This document shows, piece by piece, positions 44,754-54,458 of a stretch of 64,000 nucleotides of DNA (the first letter of the stretch is position 1; each line of letters starts with the position of its first letter). The stretch lies in assembly GCA_947566125.1 (NCBI GenBank), contig CANOIR010000005.1:1-64000 (forward strand), read 5' to 3'. This DNA comes from an uncultured Ruminococcus sp. (GTDB lineage: Bacteria; Bacillota; Clostridia; Oscillospirales; Ruminococcaceae). The position numbers and the translations under genes were made by a program. A model generated the notes under the pieces. It did no database searches and was not told the origin of the DNA. It saw nothing but the letters and a program-made list of their open reading frames with translations.

Positions 44754-46064
44754 TCATACAAACCGAAAGCATGATAAAAGCTCGCTCTCAGGAAGATACA
44801 AGCTGTCGTTGCTTTCACATACATTTATAAAATAATATGCATTTCCTCTGGAATGTATAAGACTATATCCATCTTCCAGAAGAGAATCTCTTGTGTCACG
44901 GTCAGAAGCTATCCCTATACGCATAAGCTCCTGCATAGGTTCTGAAAGTGAACCTGTATAGTGATAGAATACAATATCTCCGGTAATACCATCGCTTATA
45001 GCAGTAACATCAGTCTGCCAGAGTTTTGGCAGCATAAACGAATATCCTTCACTTACGCTGAAATAACTGCGGTATTTTTCTTCAAAACAGTTGTCACCTA
45101 TTGTCATCCACCTTGTAAGGCGTATATTTTGGTCAGTGACATTGCCTTCATATCCCGGAAAAACAGTTTGAACCGGTACTTCCGGTGTGCCGTCACCATC
45201 AATATCAAGTGTAGGACATCCTACCGAACGTGTAGTTTCAGACGCAGCGCTTTCATCATCAAAAATATGTTTGAGTTTTGTTCCGTCAAAGCTAAAGAGT
45301 TCAGTCTGCATAGTAGTAACTCCAGTCAGCATATCGGCATAAACTGCTGCTGAACCGTCATCACGTGTTGAATACTGCACTTGACTGAATCCAGTGCAGC
45401 TGCTTCTAAGAGTAAGTTGTGTTTTGCGAAACTGTTTTTGCTCATCGGGAACATATACCGCTGCCTTTGCACCTGATGTTGATGAATCTGTTTGCAGTAC
45501 AAGTAATTCCTGCAAACCGTCACCATCAAGATCGTGTATATCAAACAATGAATATGTTGTCGTAAAATTCTTTATAAGTCCGCCGTTTTCATAGTCATAT
45601 ACTACCAGACCTTTGTCAGATTGGTCTACTATAGAATAGCCTATTACTATCTGAGCGTCTGCATATGCGCCTATTGGAGATATTATTACTCTTTCAATTT
45701 CAGCACCTTCGGCTGGAATATCACAAACCGAACGCCATGTATTATTATCCTGGTCAAGTACATTTATACGAAGACCGTTTTCAGCTGCCGAAAGACCCAT
45801 TTTTGTATAGAAAACGAGAGCTTCATTTTCGTTGTCGCCGTCAAGGTCGGATAGAATAAATGCAGAAAGATAATCTCCTGTTTTAGGATATTGTAATTTT
45901 ATGTCCTTGCCAACGACATTTTGAAGTGCATTATAAATCTGCTCCTGTTCTATCCCAAGGCTTGGCGGAACAAGCAAAGTATCTATTGAAGCTCCAAAAG
46001 AGCAGCTGCAAAGAAATAATGCTGTTGATATAACAGCTGCAAGGATCATTTCTTTAAAGTTCAT
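44754..46064 (-). CDS. Secreted lipoprotein with calcium-type DxDGDGxxE repeats
   Basis: 436 aa. Start ATG 46064 forms an ATGA overlap with the citrate synthase stop. It gives a lipoprotein signal (MNFKEMILAAVISTALFLCS), with lipobox LCSC and the modified Cys near residue 20. The mature part contains three acidic loops (LSDLDGDNENEALV, IHDLDGDGLQELLV, TLDIDGDGTPEVPV) spaced like FG-GAP/integrin-type beta-propeller blades that bind calcium. I recognise no named family. Being next to a two-component pair it could be a sensor accessory protein; that is inference. Confidence 0.75.
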   Translation of the reverse strand: MNFKEMILAAVISTALFLCSCSFGASIDTLLVPPSLGIEQEQIYNALQNVVGKDIKLQYPKTGDYLSAFILSDLDGDNENEALVFYTKMGLSAAENGLRINVLDQDNNTWRSVCDIPAEGAEIERVIISPIGAYADAQIVIGYSIVDQSDKGLVVYDYENGGLIKNFTTTYSLFDIHDLDGDGLQELLVLQTDSSTSGAKAAVYVPDEQKQFRKTQLTLRSSCTGFSQVQYSTRDDGSAAVYADMLTGVTTMQTELFSFDGTKLKHIFDDESAASETTRSVGCPTLDIDGDGTPEVPVQTVFPGYEGNVTDQNIRLTRWMTIGDNCFEEKYRSYFSVSEGYSFMLPKLWQTDVTAISDGITGDIVFYHYTGSLSEPMQELMRIGIASDRDTRDSLLEDGYSLIHSRGNAYYFINVCESNDSLYLPESELLSCFRFV

Positions 46065-47458
46065 TCTTCCTTTGTACGATTGCATAGTGGCACATAACTT
46101 TTTCTCTTGGCATTAGTACGATAAGCCGGACGGATAATTCTTTTTCCGGTAAGAATCTCCTCCATACGATGAGCAGACCAGCCGACCATACGTGCTGTAG
46201 CAAAGAGAGGTGTAAAGAGGTCATCAGGAATACCAAGCATTCTGTATACAAGACCGGAGTACATATCAACATTTGCACAAACTGTCTTGTCAACGCCTCT
46301 TACTGAGAGCATGAGTTCTGGTGTAAGCTTTTCAATAAGTGAAAGCAGCTTGAATTGTGGTTCAAAATCAGTGTTTTCAGCAAGTTCAAATGCTTTTCTT
46401 TTTAGAATAACTGCTCGTGGGTCAGAGAGAGTATAAACAGCGTGACCCATTCCGTATATAAGACCTGAATGATCTCCTGCCTTTTTTTGCAGTATTTTTG
46501 TAAGGTAATCTGCAACTTCGCCTTCACTTTCCCAGTTCTTTACATTAGCTTTTATATCATCAAGCATTTCTATAGCTTTGATATTTGCACCGCCGTGACG
46601 TGGACCTTTTAAGGAGTTCATAGCTGTTGAATATGCAGCATATGGATCTGTTCCGGAAGATGTAGAAACACGACAAGCAAATGTAGAGTTGTTTCCGCCG
46701 CCGTGTTCAGCATGAATTGCGAGCATAGTATCAAGCAGCTGGGCTTCTTTTTTTGTATATTGTCTGTCATTTCTCAGCAGAGAAAGAATTGATTCTGCTG
46801 TTTTTTCTTCTGGCTTGATTTGATGCATTACCATGCTTGCACTGTCATATTTATGACGTTTTGTCTGATATGCACCATTCATAAGATTTGGCATTTTGGC
46901 AATAAGATTAAGGGCAATAAGCATTTCATCTTCAATAGTAGTATGATCAGGATCTTCATCATAGGAATAAAGAGAGAGAATGCTTCTTGAGAGCTTGTTC
47001 ATTATATTTTTAGAAGGTGACTGCATAATGGAATCAACAAGAAATCCTGGCGGCAATTCTCTATGAATACTAAGATCGTGTTCACAGTCGGCAAGTTCTT
47101 TTTTTGTAGGAAGCTGTCCGAACAGTAAGAGATATACTACCTCTTCAAATACAAAGCGGTCTTCCTTTTCAGCATTTTCTATAAGATCGTTTATATCATA
47201 TCCACGATAAATAAGCTCACCCGGAATAGGTGTTCTTATACCTTCATCGATTATGTATCCGTGAACGCTGCATATATTTGTAATACCGGCAGCAACGCCA
47301 GAACCGTCACTGTATCTAAGACCTCTTTTTACATGATATTTATCATAAAGGCTGCTGTCTATTTGAGAATAAAAAGCAAGATTTTCACATAAAGATGAAA
47401 TATCAAGATTTGCTTCTTCCCTCTTGAGCTTTAAGTAATTTACTAGCTGCTGATTCAT
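46061..47458 (-). CDS. Citrate synthase
   Basis: 465 aa. Condenses oxaloacetate and acetyl-CoA. Catalytic His regions are HAEHGGGNNSTFACR and KGPRHGGANIKAIEM, and the third helix GMGHAVYTLSDPRA precedes the late arginines. The catalytic Asp is expected in NVDMYSGLVYRMLGIP. It has a roughly 40-residue N-terminal extension and a Lys/Arg-rich C-terminus, and belongs to the longer anaerobe type rather than the short Bacillus CitZ. In such organisms it feeds glutamate synthesis. Promoter at 47533-47505. Confidence 0.94.
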   Translation of the reverse strand: MNQQLVNYLKLKREEANLDISSLCENLAFYSQIDSSLYDKYHVKRGLRYSDGSGVAAGITNICSVHGYIIDEGIRTPIPGELIYRGYDINDLIENAEKEDRFVFEEVVYLLLFGQLPTKKELADCEHDLSIHRELPPGFLVDSIMQSPSKNIMNKLSRSILSLYSYDEDPDHTTIEDEMLIALNLIAKMPNLMNGAYQTKRHKYDSASMVMHQIKPEEKTAESILSLLRNDRQYTKKEAQLLDTMLAIHAEHGGGNNSTFACRVSTSSGTDPYAAYSTAMNSLKGPRHGGANIKAIEMLDDIKANVKNWESEGEVADYLTKILQKKAGDHSGLIYGMGHAVYTLSDPRAVILKRKAFELAENTDFEPQFKLLSLIEKLTPELMLSVRGVDKTVCANVDMYSGLVYRMLGIPDDLFTPLFATARMVGWSAHRMEEILTGKRIIRPAYRTNAKRKSYVPLCNRTKEE

Positions 47459-47504
47459 TATATATAACCTCCATTACTTTTCATTTGCATCTTATACATA
47501 GTAT

Positions 47505-47533
47505 ATTATACATTAAAATCATTTATCTGTCAA
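47505..47533 (-). promoter_or_regulatory. Promoter of the citrate synthase operon
   Basis: Minus strand TTGACA (47533-47528) and TATAAT (47510-47505), spaced 17 bp, about 45 bases before the start codon. Confidence 0.8.
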
Positions 47534-47639
47534 CCGTCTTATATTCAATATGCTTTAATGCAATGTTACCTGTTTTTTATTATTTAAGCTTGTTTTGGGA
47601 ATAGATCTGCTCATAAAAAGAAAAGAGGATATAATTATT

Positions 47640-48650
47640 ATGAAACATTATGGACTTATGATATTTTCATTTGCATTTGTGCTTACAGCCATTCCAATTG
47701 CACCTGCACTTATATCACGCATAGGCGATACGGATAGTGAGAATAAGACACAAAATTTTGAAAGCATTGATGATTCTGATAGATCAGAAAAATCAGATGA
47801 AAGCATACTTATGCTTGATACATCAACGGGAGATGTACTGGATCTTTCAATGAGGGATTACATAATAGGTGCAGTAACAGCAGAAATGCCGGCATCATTT
47901 GATGAAGAGGCATTAAAGGCTCAGGCTGTAGCTGTACATACCTATGCAGTTCGGCAGCAGCAAGCAGAGAGCGAGAATCCAACCCCGGAGCTTTGCGGTG
48001 CTGATCTATCAAATGACAGTAGTCGCTATCAGGCATATTTCACAAAAAGTCAAGCTATGGAGTTTTACGGCAGCGGATATAAAACAGCATATGAAAAAAT
48101 AAGTTCAGCAGCTGATGCAGTTTTGCCGTATATTATCACATATGAAGAAAGACCGATTTTAGCAGCATTTTGTTCAATGTCATCTGGTCAAACGGAAAGT
48201 GCTTCAAATGTTTGGGGACAAGATGTACCGTATCTTGTCCCGACTGATAGTAAAGCAGATAAAAATGCACCTAATTATTTATGCGAGCATGAATTTTCTA
48301 AATCAGAGCTGAAAGAAATGCTTGAAAATGCATATCCCGATGGCGATTTTTCAGGTCCTGTTAAAGAATGGATAAAAATAGAGAAAAAATCGGATTCAGG
48401 AACGATTTTAAAAATAAATGTCGGCGGAGCAGAAGTCAGCGGACAGGATATAAGAGAAGCTCTTTCGCTTAGAAGTGCATCATTTGATTTAAAGTGGAAT
48501 GGTGATATATGTACATTCACTACAAAAGGATATGGTCATGGTGTAGGCATGAGTCAATATGGAGCAGATGCAATGGCAAAAGCAGGTGCAGATTGGAGAG
48601 AAATATTGCTTCATTATTACAGCGGTGCTAAAATAAGCAAGGTAAAATAA
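47640..48650 (+). CDS. spoIID: Stage II sporulation protein D (SpoIID)
   Basis: 336 aa. Lytic transglycosylase that trims peptidoglycan during engulfment, with SpoIIM/SpoIIP. N-terminal membrane anchor (HYGLMIFSFAFVLTAIPIAP). The SpoIID domain has the active-site Glu in TAEMPASFDEEALKAQAVAV, then AFCSMSSGQTESA and KGYGHGVGMSQYGADAMAKA and ILLHYYSGAKI. ATG 47640 is preferred over 47595 since it begins the hydrophobic anchor and follows AAAGAGGAT. A sigma-E promoter is expected but I could not identify one confidently. Confidence 0.93.
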   Translation: MKHYGLMIFSFAFVLTAIPIAPALISRIGDTDSENKTQNFESIDDSDRSEKSDESILMLDTSTGDVLDLSMRDYIIGAVTAEMPASFDEEALKAQAVAVHTYAVRQQQAESENPTPELCGADLSNDSSRYQAYFTKSQAMEFYGSGYKTAYEKISSAADAVLPYIITYEERPILAAFCSMSSGQTESASNVWGQDVPYLVPTDSKADKNAPNYLCEHEFSKSELKEMLENAYPDGDFSGPVKEWIKIEKKSDSGTILKINVGGAEVSGQDIREALSLRSASFDLKWNGDICTFTTKGYGHGVGMSQYGADAMAKAGADWREILLHYYSGAKISKVK

Positions 48651-48681
48651 ATTATATTTATTATTATAGCTTTATGTTAAC

Positions 48682-48710
48682 TTGACTTTTTAATTAAAAT
48701 CGGTTATAAT
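48682..48710 (+). promoter_or_regulatory. Promoter of the coiled-coil/glycosyltransferase operon
   Basis: TTGACT at 48682-48687 and TATAAT at 48705-48710 with a 17-bp spacer, about 48 bases before the start at 48758. Confidence 0.75.
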
Positions 48711-48757
48711 GTCCAATATACAAGCAAATTTTGCAAAAACGGAAAGGAAAGTCTGTT

Positions 48758-49255
48758 ATGAGTCTTAATATAGAGGATATTATGTCGGAAATCCGTGCCG
48801 ATATTAAGGAAAAAGGTCTGTCTGGAGATATGCTCTCCTTTGCGGATATTCCATGTGATGCAAATCCACGAGATCCGGCAAAACAGTATGATTCCGATCA
48901 GCTCAGAAAAAATATCGCTTTTGTATCTGATTATTTTGCTCTTACTACGGAAAATGAAATAACGGGCGGTGCTTTGTCACGCTTTGTCAAAAAAGTTGTA
49001 AGGAAACTGAGTCGTTTCTATGTTGAACCTATAGCAGATGAACAGTCTGCTGTCAATGCAAATACTGCACAGGCTCTTCAGCAGCTTGAGCTTTATATTA
49101 TGGATTCGCAGGAGCAGAATAATATTGTTCTTGCTAAACGTGCGGAAGAACTAGAACTTCAGCAGCGAAATAACCGTATGGAGATAGACAGCTTGCAAAA
49201 ACAAGTGGCTGCACTTAGTAAGCAGCTTGCTGAATTGCGAAAGGAGAAAGGCTGA
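48758..49255 (+). CDS. Coiled-coil protein paired with a glycosyltransferase
   Basis: 165 aa, cytoplasmic (no signal or membrane segment). The N-terminal 100 residues are helical with a short basic patch (RFVKKVVRKLSRFY). Residues 105-165 form a regular heptad coiled coil (AEELELQQRNNRMEIDSLQK and onward). It shares the stop/start TGATG with the glycosyltransferase behind it, so the two are made in step and likely interact. I do not recognise a named family; similar short coiled-coil partners accompany glycan-assembly genes. ATG 48758 behind GGAAAGGAAAG. Confidence 0.7.
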   Translation: MSLNIEDIMSEIRADIKEKGLSGDMLSFADIPCDANPRDPAKQYDSDQLRKNIAFVSDYFALTTENEITGGALSRFVKKVVRKLSRFYVEPIADEQSAVNANTAQALQQLELYIMDSQEQNNIVLAKRAEELELQQRNNRMEIDSLQKQVAALSKQLAELRKEKG

Positions 49256-50325
49256 TGCGTGTATTTCAGCTTATGCCCACTATAGCTGTTGGTGATGCTG
49301 TAAGCAATGATGCTATAGCTATAGATAAAGTTTTAAAGAGCATGGGCTGCAAAACCGAGATATTTGCTGAAAATATAGATAAACGTCTGCCTTCGGGTAC
49401 TGCACATCATGTAAAAAATATGCCACGACTCACTCCAAATGATGCAGTGCTGTATCACTTGTCAGTAGGTTCAGAGCTTAGTTTTGAATTTGCAAAGCTT
49501 AAGTCAAAAAAAGGTGTTATTTATCATAATATTACACCATCGTATTTTTTTCGTCCGTACAATGGTGACCTTACAGAACTTTTGGATTATGGCAGAAAAG
49601 GTGCAGCTTTTTTGGCGGATAAAGTTGACTTTTGCATGGCAGATTCGCAGTACAATAAAGATGATCTTTTAGGTCTTGGCTATAAATGCGATATTTCTGT
49701 AAGACCGATACTGATACCATTTACAGATTACCGAAGCAGACCGGATTCCGATACACTAAGAAAATATGATAGTGATGATTATGTTAATTTTCTATTTGTC
49801 GGCAGAGTTGCTCCAAATAAAAAACACGAAGATGTTATAAGAGCTTTTTATTGTTATCAGAAATACTGCAATTCTAAATCAAGGCTTATTTTTGTAGGTT
49901 CATGGCAGGGAACAGAGCTTTATTATAAGCGTCTTATGAGATATATAAAAGCACTTGAACTTAAAGATGTTATATTTACAGGACACGTTTCATTTACAGA
50001 GCTTATTGCATATTATCAGATCGCAGATGTATTTTTGTGTATGAGTGAACACGAGGGATTTTGTGTACCTTTAGTGGAAGCTATGTATTTTGGCGTGCCT
50101 ATAATCGCATATGATTCCTGTGCTGTGCCGGATACACTTGGAGGAAGCGGTATTCTTCTTCATGATAAAGATCCGCTTGAGGTGGCCATGGCTGCGGACA
50201 GACTGCTTACAGACATCGTATTGAAACGTGAAATAGTGGCACAGCAACGCAGAAGGCAACAGGATTTTGCATATAATAAGGTAAGAAATCAATTTGAAGA
50301 ACAACTAATAAATTTTTTAAAATAA
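49255..50325 (+). CDS. Glycosyltransferase family 4 protein
   Basis: 356 aa, GT-B fold. It opens MRVFQLMPTIAVGDAVSNDA. The C-terminal domain begins NFLFVGRVAPNKKHEDVIRAF, and FLCMSEHEGFCVPLVEAMYFGVP carries the E-x7-E donor motif. It is less like the two at 38-40 kb than they are like each other. Overlaps the coiled-coil gene by one base. Probably transfers a hexose during surface glycan assembly; donor and acceptor unknown. Confidence 0.88.
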   Translation: MRVFQLMPTIAVGDAVSNDAIAIDKVLKSMGCKTEIFAENIDKRLPSGTAHHVKNMPRLTPNDAVLYHLSVGSELSFEFAKLKSKKGVIYHNITPSYFFRPYNGDLTELLDYGRKGAAFLADKVDFCMADSQYNKDDLLGLGYKCDISVRPILIPFTDYRSRPDSDTLRKYDSDDYVNFLFVGRVAPNKKHEDVIRAFYCYQKYCNSKSRLIFVGSWQGTELYYKRLMRYIKALELKDVIFTGHVSFTELIAYYQIADVFLCMSEHEGFCVPLVEAMYFGVPIIAYDSCAVPDTLGGSGILLHDKDPLEVAMAADRLLTDIVLKREIVAQQRRRQQDFAYNKVRNQFEEQLINFLK

Positions 50326-50372
50326 TAAAATAATTGACTGAATGTTTTAAAATATAGAAAGGATCTTAAGCT

Positions 50373-51626
50373 ATGGCTAAAGCGGATTTAAAAAAGAAGA
50401 ATCAATTTGTTATGCCGGCAACTGCTGAGGAAAAAAAGAAAGCACTTGAAAGTGCTATTGCACATATCACCAAGACTTACGGAAGCGGATCAATTATGAG
50501 GTTGGGTGAAAGCACCTGTATGTCAGTAGACGTTATACCTACAGGTTCAATGTCACTTGATATGGCATTGGGTGTAGGCGGTGTGCCGAAAGGTCGTATA
50601 GTTGAGCTTTATGGTCCTGAAAGTTCTGGTAAGACAACAGTTGCACTTCACATAATTGCAGAAGCTCAGAAACAGGGTGGAGAAGCAGCATTTATTGATG
50701 TTGAACACGCTCTTGATCCAAAATATGCACGAGCTTTGGGTGTTGATATAGATAATTTACTGGTATCACAGCCGGACAGCGGTGAACAAGCATTGGAAAT
50801 TGCGGAAGCTCTTGTACGTTCTGGTGCTATTGATGTTATAGTTATAGATTCAGTTGCAGCTATGACTACAAAAGCTGAAATTGACGGCGAGATGGGTGAT
50901 TCTCATGTCGGAATGCTTGCAAGACTTATGTCACAGGCTATGAGAAAGCTTACAGCCGTTATTTCTAAATCAAATTGTGTTGCTGTATTTATTAACCAGA
51001 TTCGTGAAAAAATCGGAGTTTTGTATGGAAATCCGGAAACAACACCGGGTGGACGAGCTTTGAAATTTTATGCTTCCGTTCGTATGGAAGTAAGAAAAGG
51101 TGAACCTATAAAAGATGGTTCTGATATAATTGGTGCAAGAACAAAGGTAAAGGTAGTAAAAAATAAGGTCGCACCTCCGTTTAAGAGCTGTGAGTTTGAT
51201 ATTATTTATGGTAAAGGCATCTCACGTTCAGCCGAAGTGCTTGATATGGCAATTGAACTTGATATTATAAATAAAAGCGGTTCTTGGTTTAGCTATAATG
51301 GAAATAAGCTTGGTCAGGGCAGAGAAAATGTCAAGGAGATCCTTCTTGGAAATGCTGAAATGATGAAGGAAGTAGAAGATAAGATCACAGCCAAGATGAA
51401 AGAAATGGCTGATGCTGAAAAATCTAAGGAAAAGAAGGAAAAAGCTGACAAAAAGGACAGCAGCAAAGAACGTCTTGCAAAGGCTGCTGAAAATGCTGCA
51501 AAAGCAGCTGCCGGCGGAAGCAATAATGGCAGTGATGATGAATTTTATGATGATGAATTTACTCCGGTTAGCAGTAGTCCAGATATTGACAATGATGATT
51601 CATTCGATGAATTTACTCCGGTATAA
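50373..51626 (+). CDS. recA: Recombinase RecA
   Basis: 417 aa. Strand exchange and LexA co-protease. Walker A GPESSGKT at residues 81-88, Walker [12 protein letters not shown]2 loop region [22 protein letters not shown]. The C-terminal 80 residues are longer than in E. coli and change from Lys/Ala-rich to a strongly acidic Asp/Ser tail. ATG 50373 with GAAAGGATC upstream. I see no LexA box in the 47-bp gap before it. Confidence 0.98.
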   Translation: MAKADLKKKNQFVMPATAEEKKKALESAIAHITKTYGSGSIMRLGESTCMSVDVIPTGSMSLDMALGVGGVPKGRIVELYGPESSGKTTVALHIIAEAQKQGGEAAFIDVEHALDPKYARALGVDIDNLLVSQPDSGEQALEIAEALVRSGAIDVIVIDSVAAMTTKAEIDGEMGDSHVGMLARLMSQAMRKLTAVISKSNCVAVFINQIREKIGVLYGNPETTPGGRALKFYASVRMEVRKGEPIKDGSDIIGARTKVKVVKNKVAPPFKSCEFDIIYGKGISRSAEVLDMAIELDIINKSGSWFSYNGNKLGQGRENVKEILLGNAEMMKEVEDKITAKMKEMADAEKSKEKKEKADKKDSSKERLAKAAENAAKAAAGGSNNGSDDEFYDDEFTPVSSSPDIDNDDSFDEFTPV

Positions 51627-51634
51627 GTTGGATT

Positions 51635-52264
51635 ATGAAAATTTCATCATGTAAACCGCAGCATGGTTCTTATCTTGAGCTTATTCTTGAAAGCGGAGCG
51701 GTATATGAGATCCATAGAGATATTGCAATGATGTATGACCTTATGAATATTGAAGATATTTCCGAAGAAACTCTTGTTAAAATGCTTTTTGACAATGATG
51801 TTCGGAGAGCATATCACAGGGCATTATATTTGTTGGAAAAGCAGAGTTACAGTTATCATATGCTGTTTCTAAAGCTTAGCAATAACTATGATTATGTTGT
51901 TTGCTATGAAGTAATGGATCGCCTTACAAAACTTGGTGTTATAAATGATTGGGAATATGCTGAAAATGCTGCCAGACGTGCCGCAGAAATAAAACTTTAT
52001 GGACCACGCAGAATACGCCAGATACTCTATCAAAAAGGCATACCTAAAACTGTTATTGATAAGACTGTTTCTGAATATGTAAGTGCTGAATATCAAACAG
52101 AACAAATTATACAGCTGCTTAATAAAAAGTATAGCAGAATGCTTGATGATAAAGAGGATAGGAAGAAAATCGAAAAGTGTAAAGCTGCACTGGTGCGTAT
52201 GGGTTATGGATTCACTCCGATAGCTGCGGCGTTAAAACTTTATTTTGAAAATGAGGAATCCTGA
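51635..52264 (+). CDS. recX: RecA regulator RecX
   Basis: 209 aa of repeated three-helix units typical of RecX (ALYLLEKQSYSYHMLFLKL; LGVINDWEYAENAARRAAEI; GPRRIRQILYQKGIP). Inhibits or modulates RecA filaments. It begins 8 bp after recA and is certainly co-transcribed. The N-terminal 60 residues are the family's extra region found in Firmicutes. The ribosome binding site is weak, consistent with lower expression than RecA. Confidence 0.92.
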   Translation: MKISSCKPQHGSYLELILESGAVYEIHRDIAMMYDLMNIEDISEETLVKMLFDNDVRRAYHRALYLLEKQSYSYHMLFLKLSNNYDYVVCYEVMDRLTKLGVINDWEYAENAARRAAEIKLYGPRRIRQILYQKGIPKTVIDKTVSEYVSAEYQTEQIIQLLNKKYSRMLDDKEDRKKIEKCKAALVRMGYGFTPIAAALKLYFENEES

Positions 52265-52316
52265 GGATTTCTGTATAATTTATATTATAATATTACAATT
52301 GAAAGAGGTATGAAGT

Positions 52317-53705
52317 ATGCTGTCAAACAAAGAAAAAAGCATGGACAAAATTGTTGAGCTTTGTAAATCAAGAGGTTTCGTTTACGCCGGCTCTGAAATT
52401 TACGGCGGACTTGCCAACACATGGGATTACGGTCCGCTTGGTGTTGGACTGAAAAACAACATAAAAGATGCATGGCGTAAGAAATTCGTTCAGGAATGTC
52501 CTTATAATGTAGGACTTGACAGTGCGATTCTTATGAATCCTGAAACATGGGTAGCATCTGGTCATTTGGGCGGATTCTCTGATCCGCTTATGGATTGTAA
52601 GAGCTGCAAGACACGTCACAGAGCTGATAATCTCATTGAAGATTTTGATGGTACTAACCCTGCTGGCTGGAGCAATCAGGAAATGATGGATTATATCCGT
52701 GAAAAGGGAATTACTTGTCCAAACTGCGGTAAGTGTGATTTTACTGATATAAGACAGTTCAATCTTATGTTCAAGACTTTCCAAGGCGTTACAGAGGATT
52801 CTAAATCTGAACTTTACCTGCGTCCTGAAACTGCTCAGGGAATATTTGTAAACTTTGCAAATATACAGCGTACTACAAGAAGAAAAGTTCCTTTTGGAGT
52901 AGCACAGGTCGGTAAATCTTTCCGTAATGAGATAACACCGGGCAACTTTATTTTCCGTGTACGTGAATTTGAGCAGATGGAGCTTGAATTTTTCTGCAAG
53001 CCTGGTACTGACCTTGAGTGGTTCCAGTATTGGAGAAGCTATTGCAAGAACTTCCTGACTAATCTTGGCATTAAGGAAGAGAATTTAAGACTTCGTGACC
53101 ATGATAAGGAAGAGCTTTGCTTCTACTCAAAGGCAACAACAGACTTTGAGTATCTGTTCCCATTTGGTTGGGGTGAGCTTTGGGGTATTGCTGACAGAAC
53201 AGACTATGACCTTACACAGCATCAGAATCACAGCGGTAAGTCACTGGAATATTTTGATCCAGAAGACAACACAAAGTATATTCCATATGTAATTGAGCCG
53301 TCACTTGGTGTTGAGCGTTTGTTCCTGTCAATTGTTACAGAAGCTTATGACGAAGAAGTTATTGATGCTGAAAAGAATGATGTAAGAACAGTTATGCATC
53401 TTCATCCTGCTCTTGCACCGTATAAGTGTGCGGTTTTACCACTTTCAAAGAAGCTTAGCACACAGGCTATGGAAGTATTCCAGGAGTTGTCAAAATATTT
53501 CTCTGTTGATTTTGATGAAACAGGTTCTATTGGTAAGCGTTATCGCAGACAGGATGAAATTGGTACACCATTCTGTATTACTTATGATTTTGACACATTG
53601 GAAAAAGACCAGTGTGTAACAGTACGTGACCGTGACACAATGCAGCAGGTAAGAATGCCGATTACAGAATTGGTAGATTACCTGCGTGAGAAAGTAATGC
53701 TTTAA
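52317..53705 (+). CDS. glyS: Glycyl-tRNA synthetase, alpha2 type
   Basis: 462 aa class II synthetase of the eukaryote/archaea-like homodimer type. Start region [21 protein letters not shown] with [19 protein letters not shown]; zinc site [11 protein letters not shown] and CPNCGKCDF; motif 2 [21 protein letters not shown]; motif 3 [14 protein letters not shown]. The C-terminal anticodon-binding domain is complete. No T-box leader fits in the 52 bp before it. ATG 52317 with GAAAGAGG upstream. Confidence 0.97.
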   Translation: MLSNKEKSMDKIVELCKSRGFVYAGSEIYGGLANTWDYGPLGVGLKNNIKDAWRKKFVQECPYNVGLDSAILMNPETWVASGHLGGFSDPLMDCKSCKTRHRADNLIEDFDGTNPAGWSNQEMMDYIREKGITCPNCGKCDFTDIRQFNLMFKTFQGVTEDSKSELYLRPETAQGIFVNFANIQRTTRRKVPFGVAQVGKSFRNEITPGNFIFRVREFEQMELEFFCKPGTDLEWFQYWRSYCKNFLTNLGIKEENLRLRDHDKEELCFYSKATTDFEYLFPFGWGELWGIADRTDYDLTQHQNHSGKSLEYFDPEDNTKYIPYVIEPSLGVERLFLSIVTEAYDEEVIDAEKNDVRTVMHLHPALAPYKCAVLPLSKKLSTQAMEVFQELSKYFSVDFDETGSIGKRYRRQDEIGTPFCITYDFDTLEKDQCVTVRDRDTMQQVRMPITELVDYLREKVML

Positions 53706-53732
53706 TTTTAAGTAAAAGAAAAAAAGGAACAA

Positions 53733-53985
53733 AATCAATAAAAGCTTTTTGGTCCAGCAATTTTTCAAAAATGCTGGTCGCTGTCCGCAGACAGCGAAAC
53801 GGCTCGCCACCAAAAAAGTTACGTGTGAAAAATTTAGCGTAAAAACAAAAAACAAAATTTCGCAAAATAAAAGGGCTTTCTGTTAAAATCAAGCAAACAA
53901 CAGAAAGCCTTGTTCTAATTTTAAGTAAAAGAAAAAAAGCGAAATTTTGTTGACAAAGCAAAAGAGGGAGCGAAGTGACCAATTT
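53733..53985 (+). repeat. Structured intergenic repeat, left copy
   Basis: About 253 bp. It contains three hairpins: CCAGCA...TGCTGG (53754-53777), CGCTGTC-cgca-GACAGCG (53779-53796), and GGCTTTCTG...CAGAAAGCC (53874-53909). The end reads GCGAAGTGACCAATT. It is the inverted, diverged counterpart of 54136-54380. No coding capacity. Confidence 0.85.
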
Positions 53986-54135
53986 TTTCGAACGGTTTAG
54001 ATCTTGCTTAATTTAGAATAAGTTGCTTTAAGAGTTGTAGCTCTGCTCTGATTTTGTGAAATTCAGAATGATTTTTCTTTTAGTTTTATCCATAGGCGAA
54101 ATATCCTATTTAAAGAATGCTTTATCCATCCGCAA

Positions 54136-54380
54136 GATTTGTCGCTTCGCTCTTGCTGGGTGTAAAAATTTCGCTTTTTTCTTTGATTGAATTTGAAAAA
54201 AGACTTTCTGTTTTGTGCTTGACATTTGCAGAAAGTCTTTTTATTATGCAAAATTTTTATTTTGGCTTTTTTGTTCTTTTTTTATCGCACGAACCTTTTT
54301 TGCTGTCGAGCCGTTTCGCCGTCTGCGGACGGCGACCAGCATTTTTGAAAAATTGCTGGACCAAAAAACTTTTATTGATT
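54136..54380 (-). repeat. Structured intergenic repeat, right copy (inverted)
   Basis: About 245 bp, reading from 54380 to 54136. It has the same three hairpins as the left copy, but two stems differ by paired changes. CGCCGTC/GACGGCG (54317-54334) replaces CGCTGTC/GACAGCG, and GACTTTCTG/CAGAAAGTC (54202-54237) replaces GGCTTTCTG/CAGAAAGCC. The outer hairpin arms are identical. Confidence 0.85.
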
Positions 54381-54413
54381 TAGGCTCCTTTTTTCTTGGC
54401 TCGAATTTAACAC

Positions 54414-54458
54414 AAAAAGCACCATGCCGGCTTGTCCGCCGAAAACATGATGCTTTTT
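54414..54458. terminator. Bidirectional terminator downstream of ppdK
   Basis: AAAAAGCA pairs with TGCTTTTT; after a small internal loop ATG pairs with CAT, and a CGGC/GCCG stem lies inside. T runs follow on both strands. It ends the minus-strand ppdK message. Confidence 0.8.

Noticed and set aside
50326-50372. LexA/SOS box upstream of recA
   Set aside because: No GAAC-N4-GTTC-type palindrome is present in the gap.
52265-52316. T-box leader for glyS
   Set aside because: The 52-bp gap is too short and lacks the T-box sequence and antiterminator.
53733-54380. CRISPR array or insertion sequence
   Set aside because: There are two inverted, diverged copies only, no spacer-repeat periodicity, no transposase frame and no obvious terminal target duplication.
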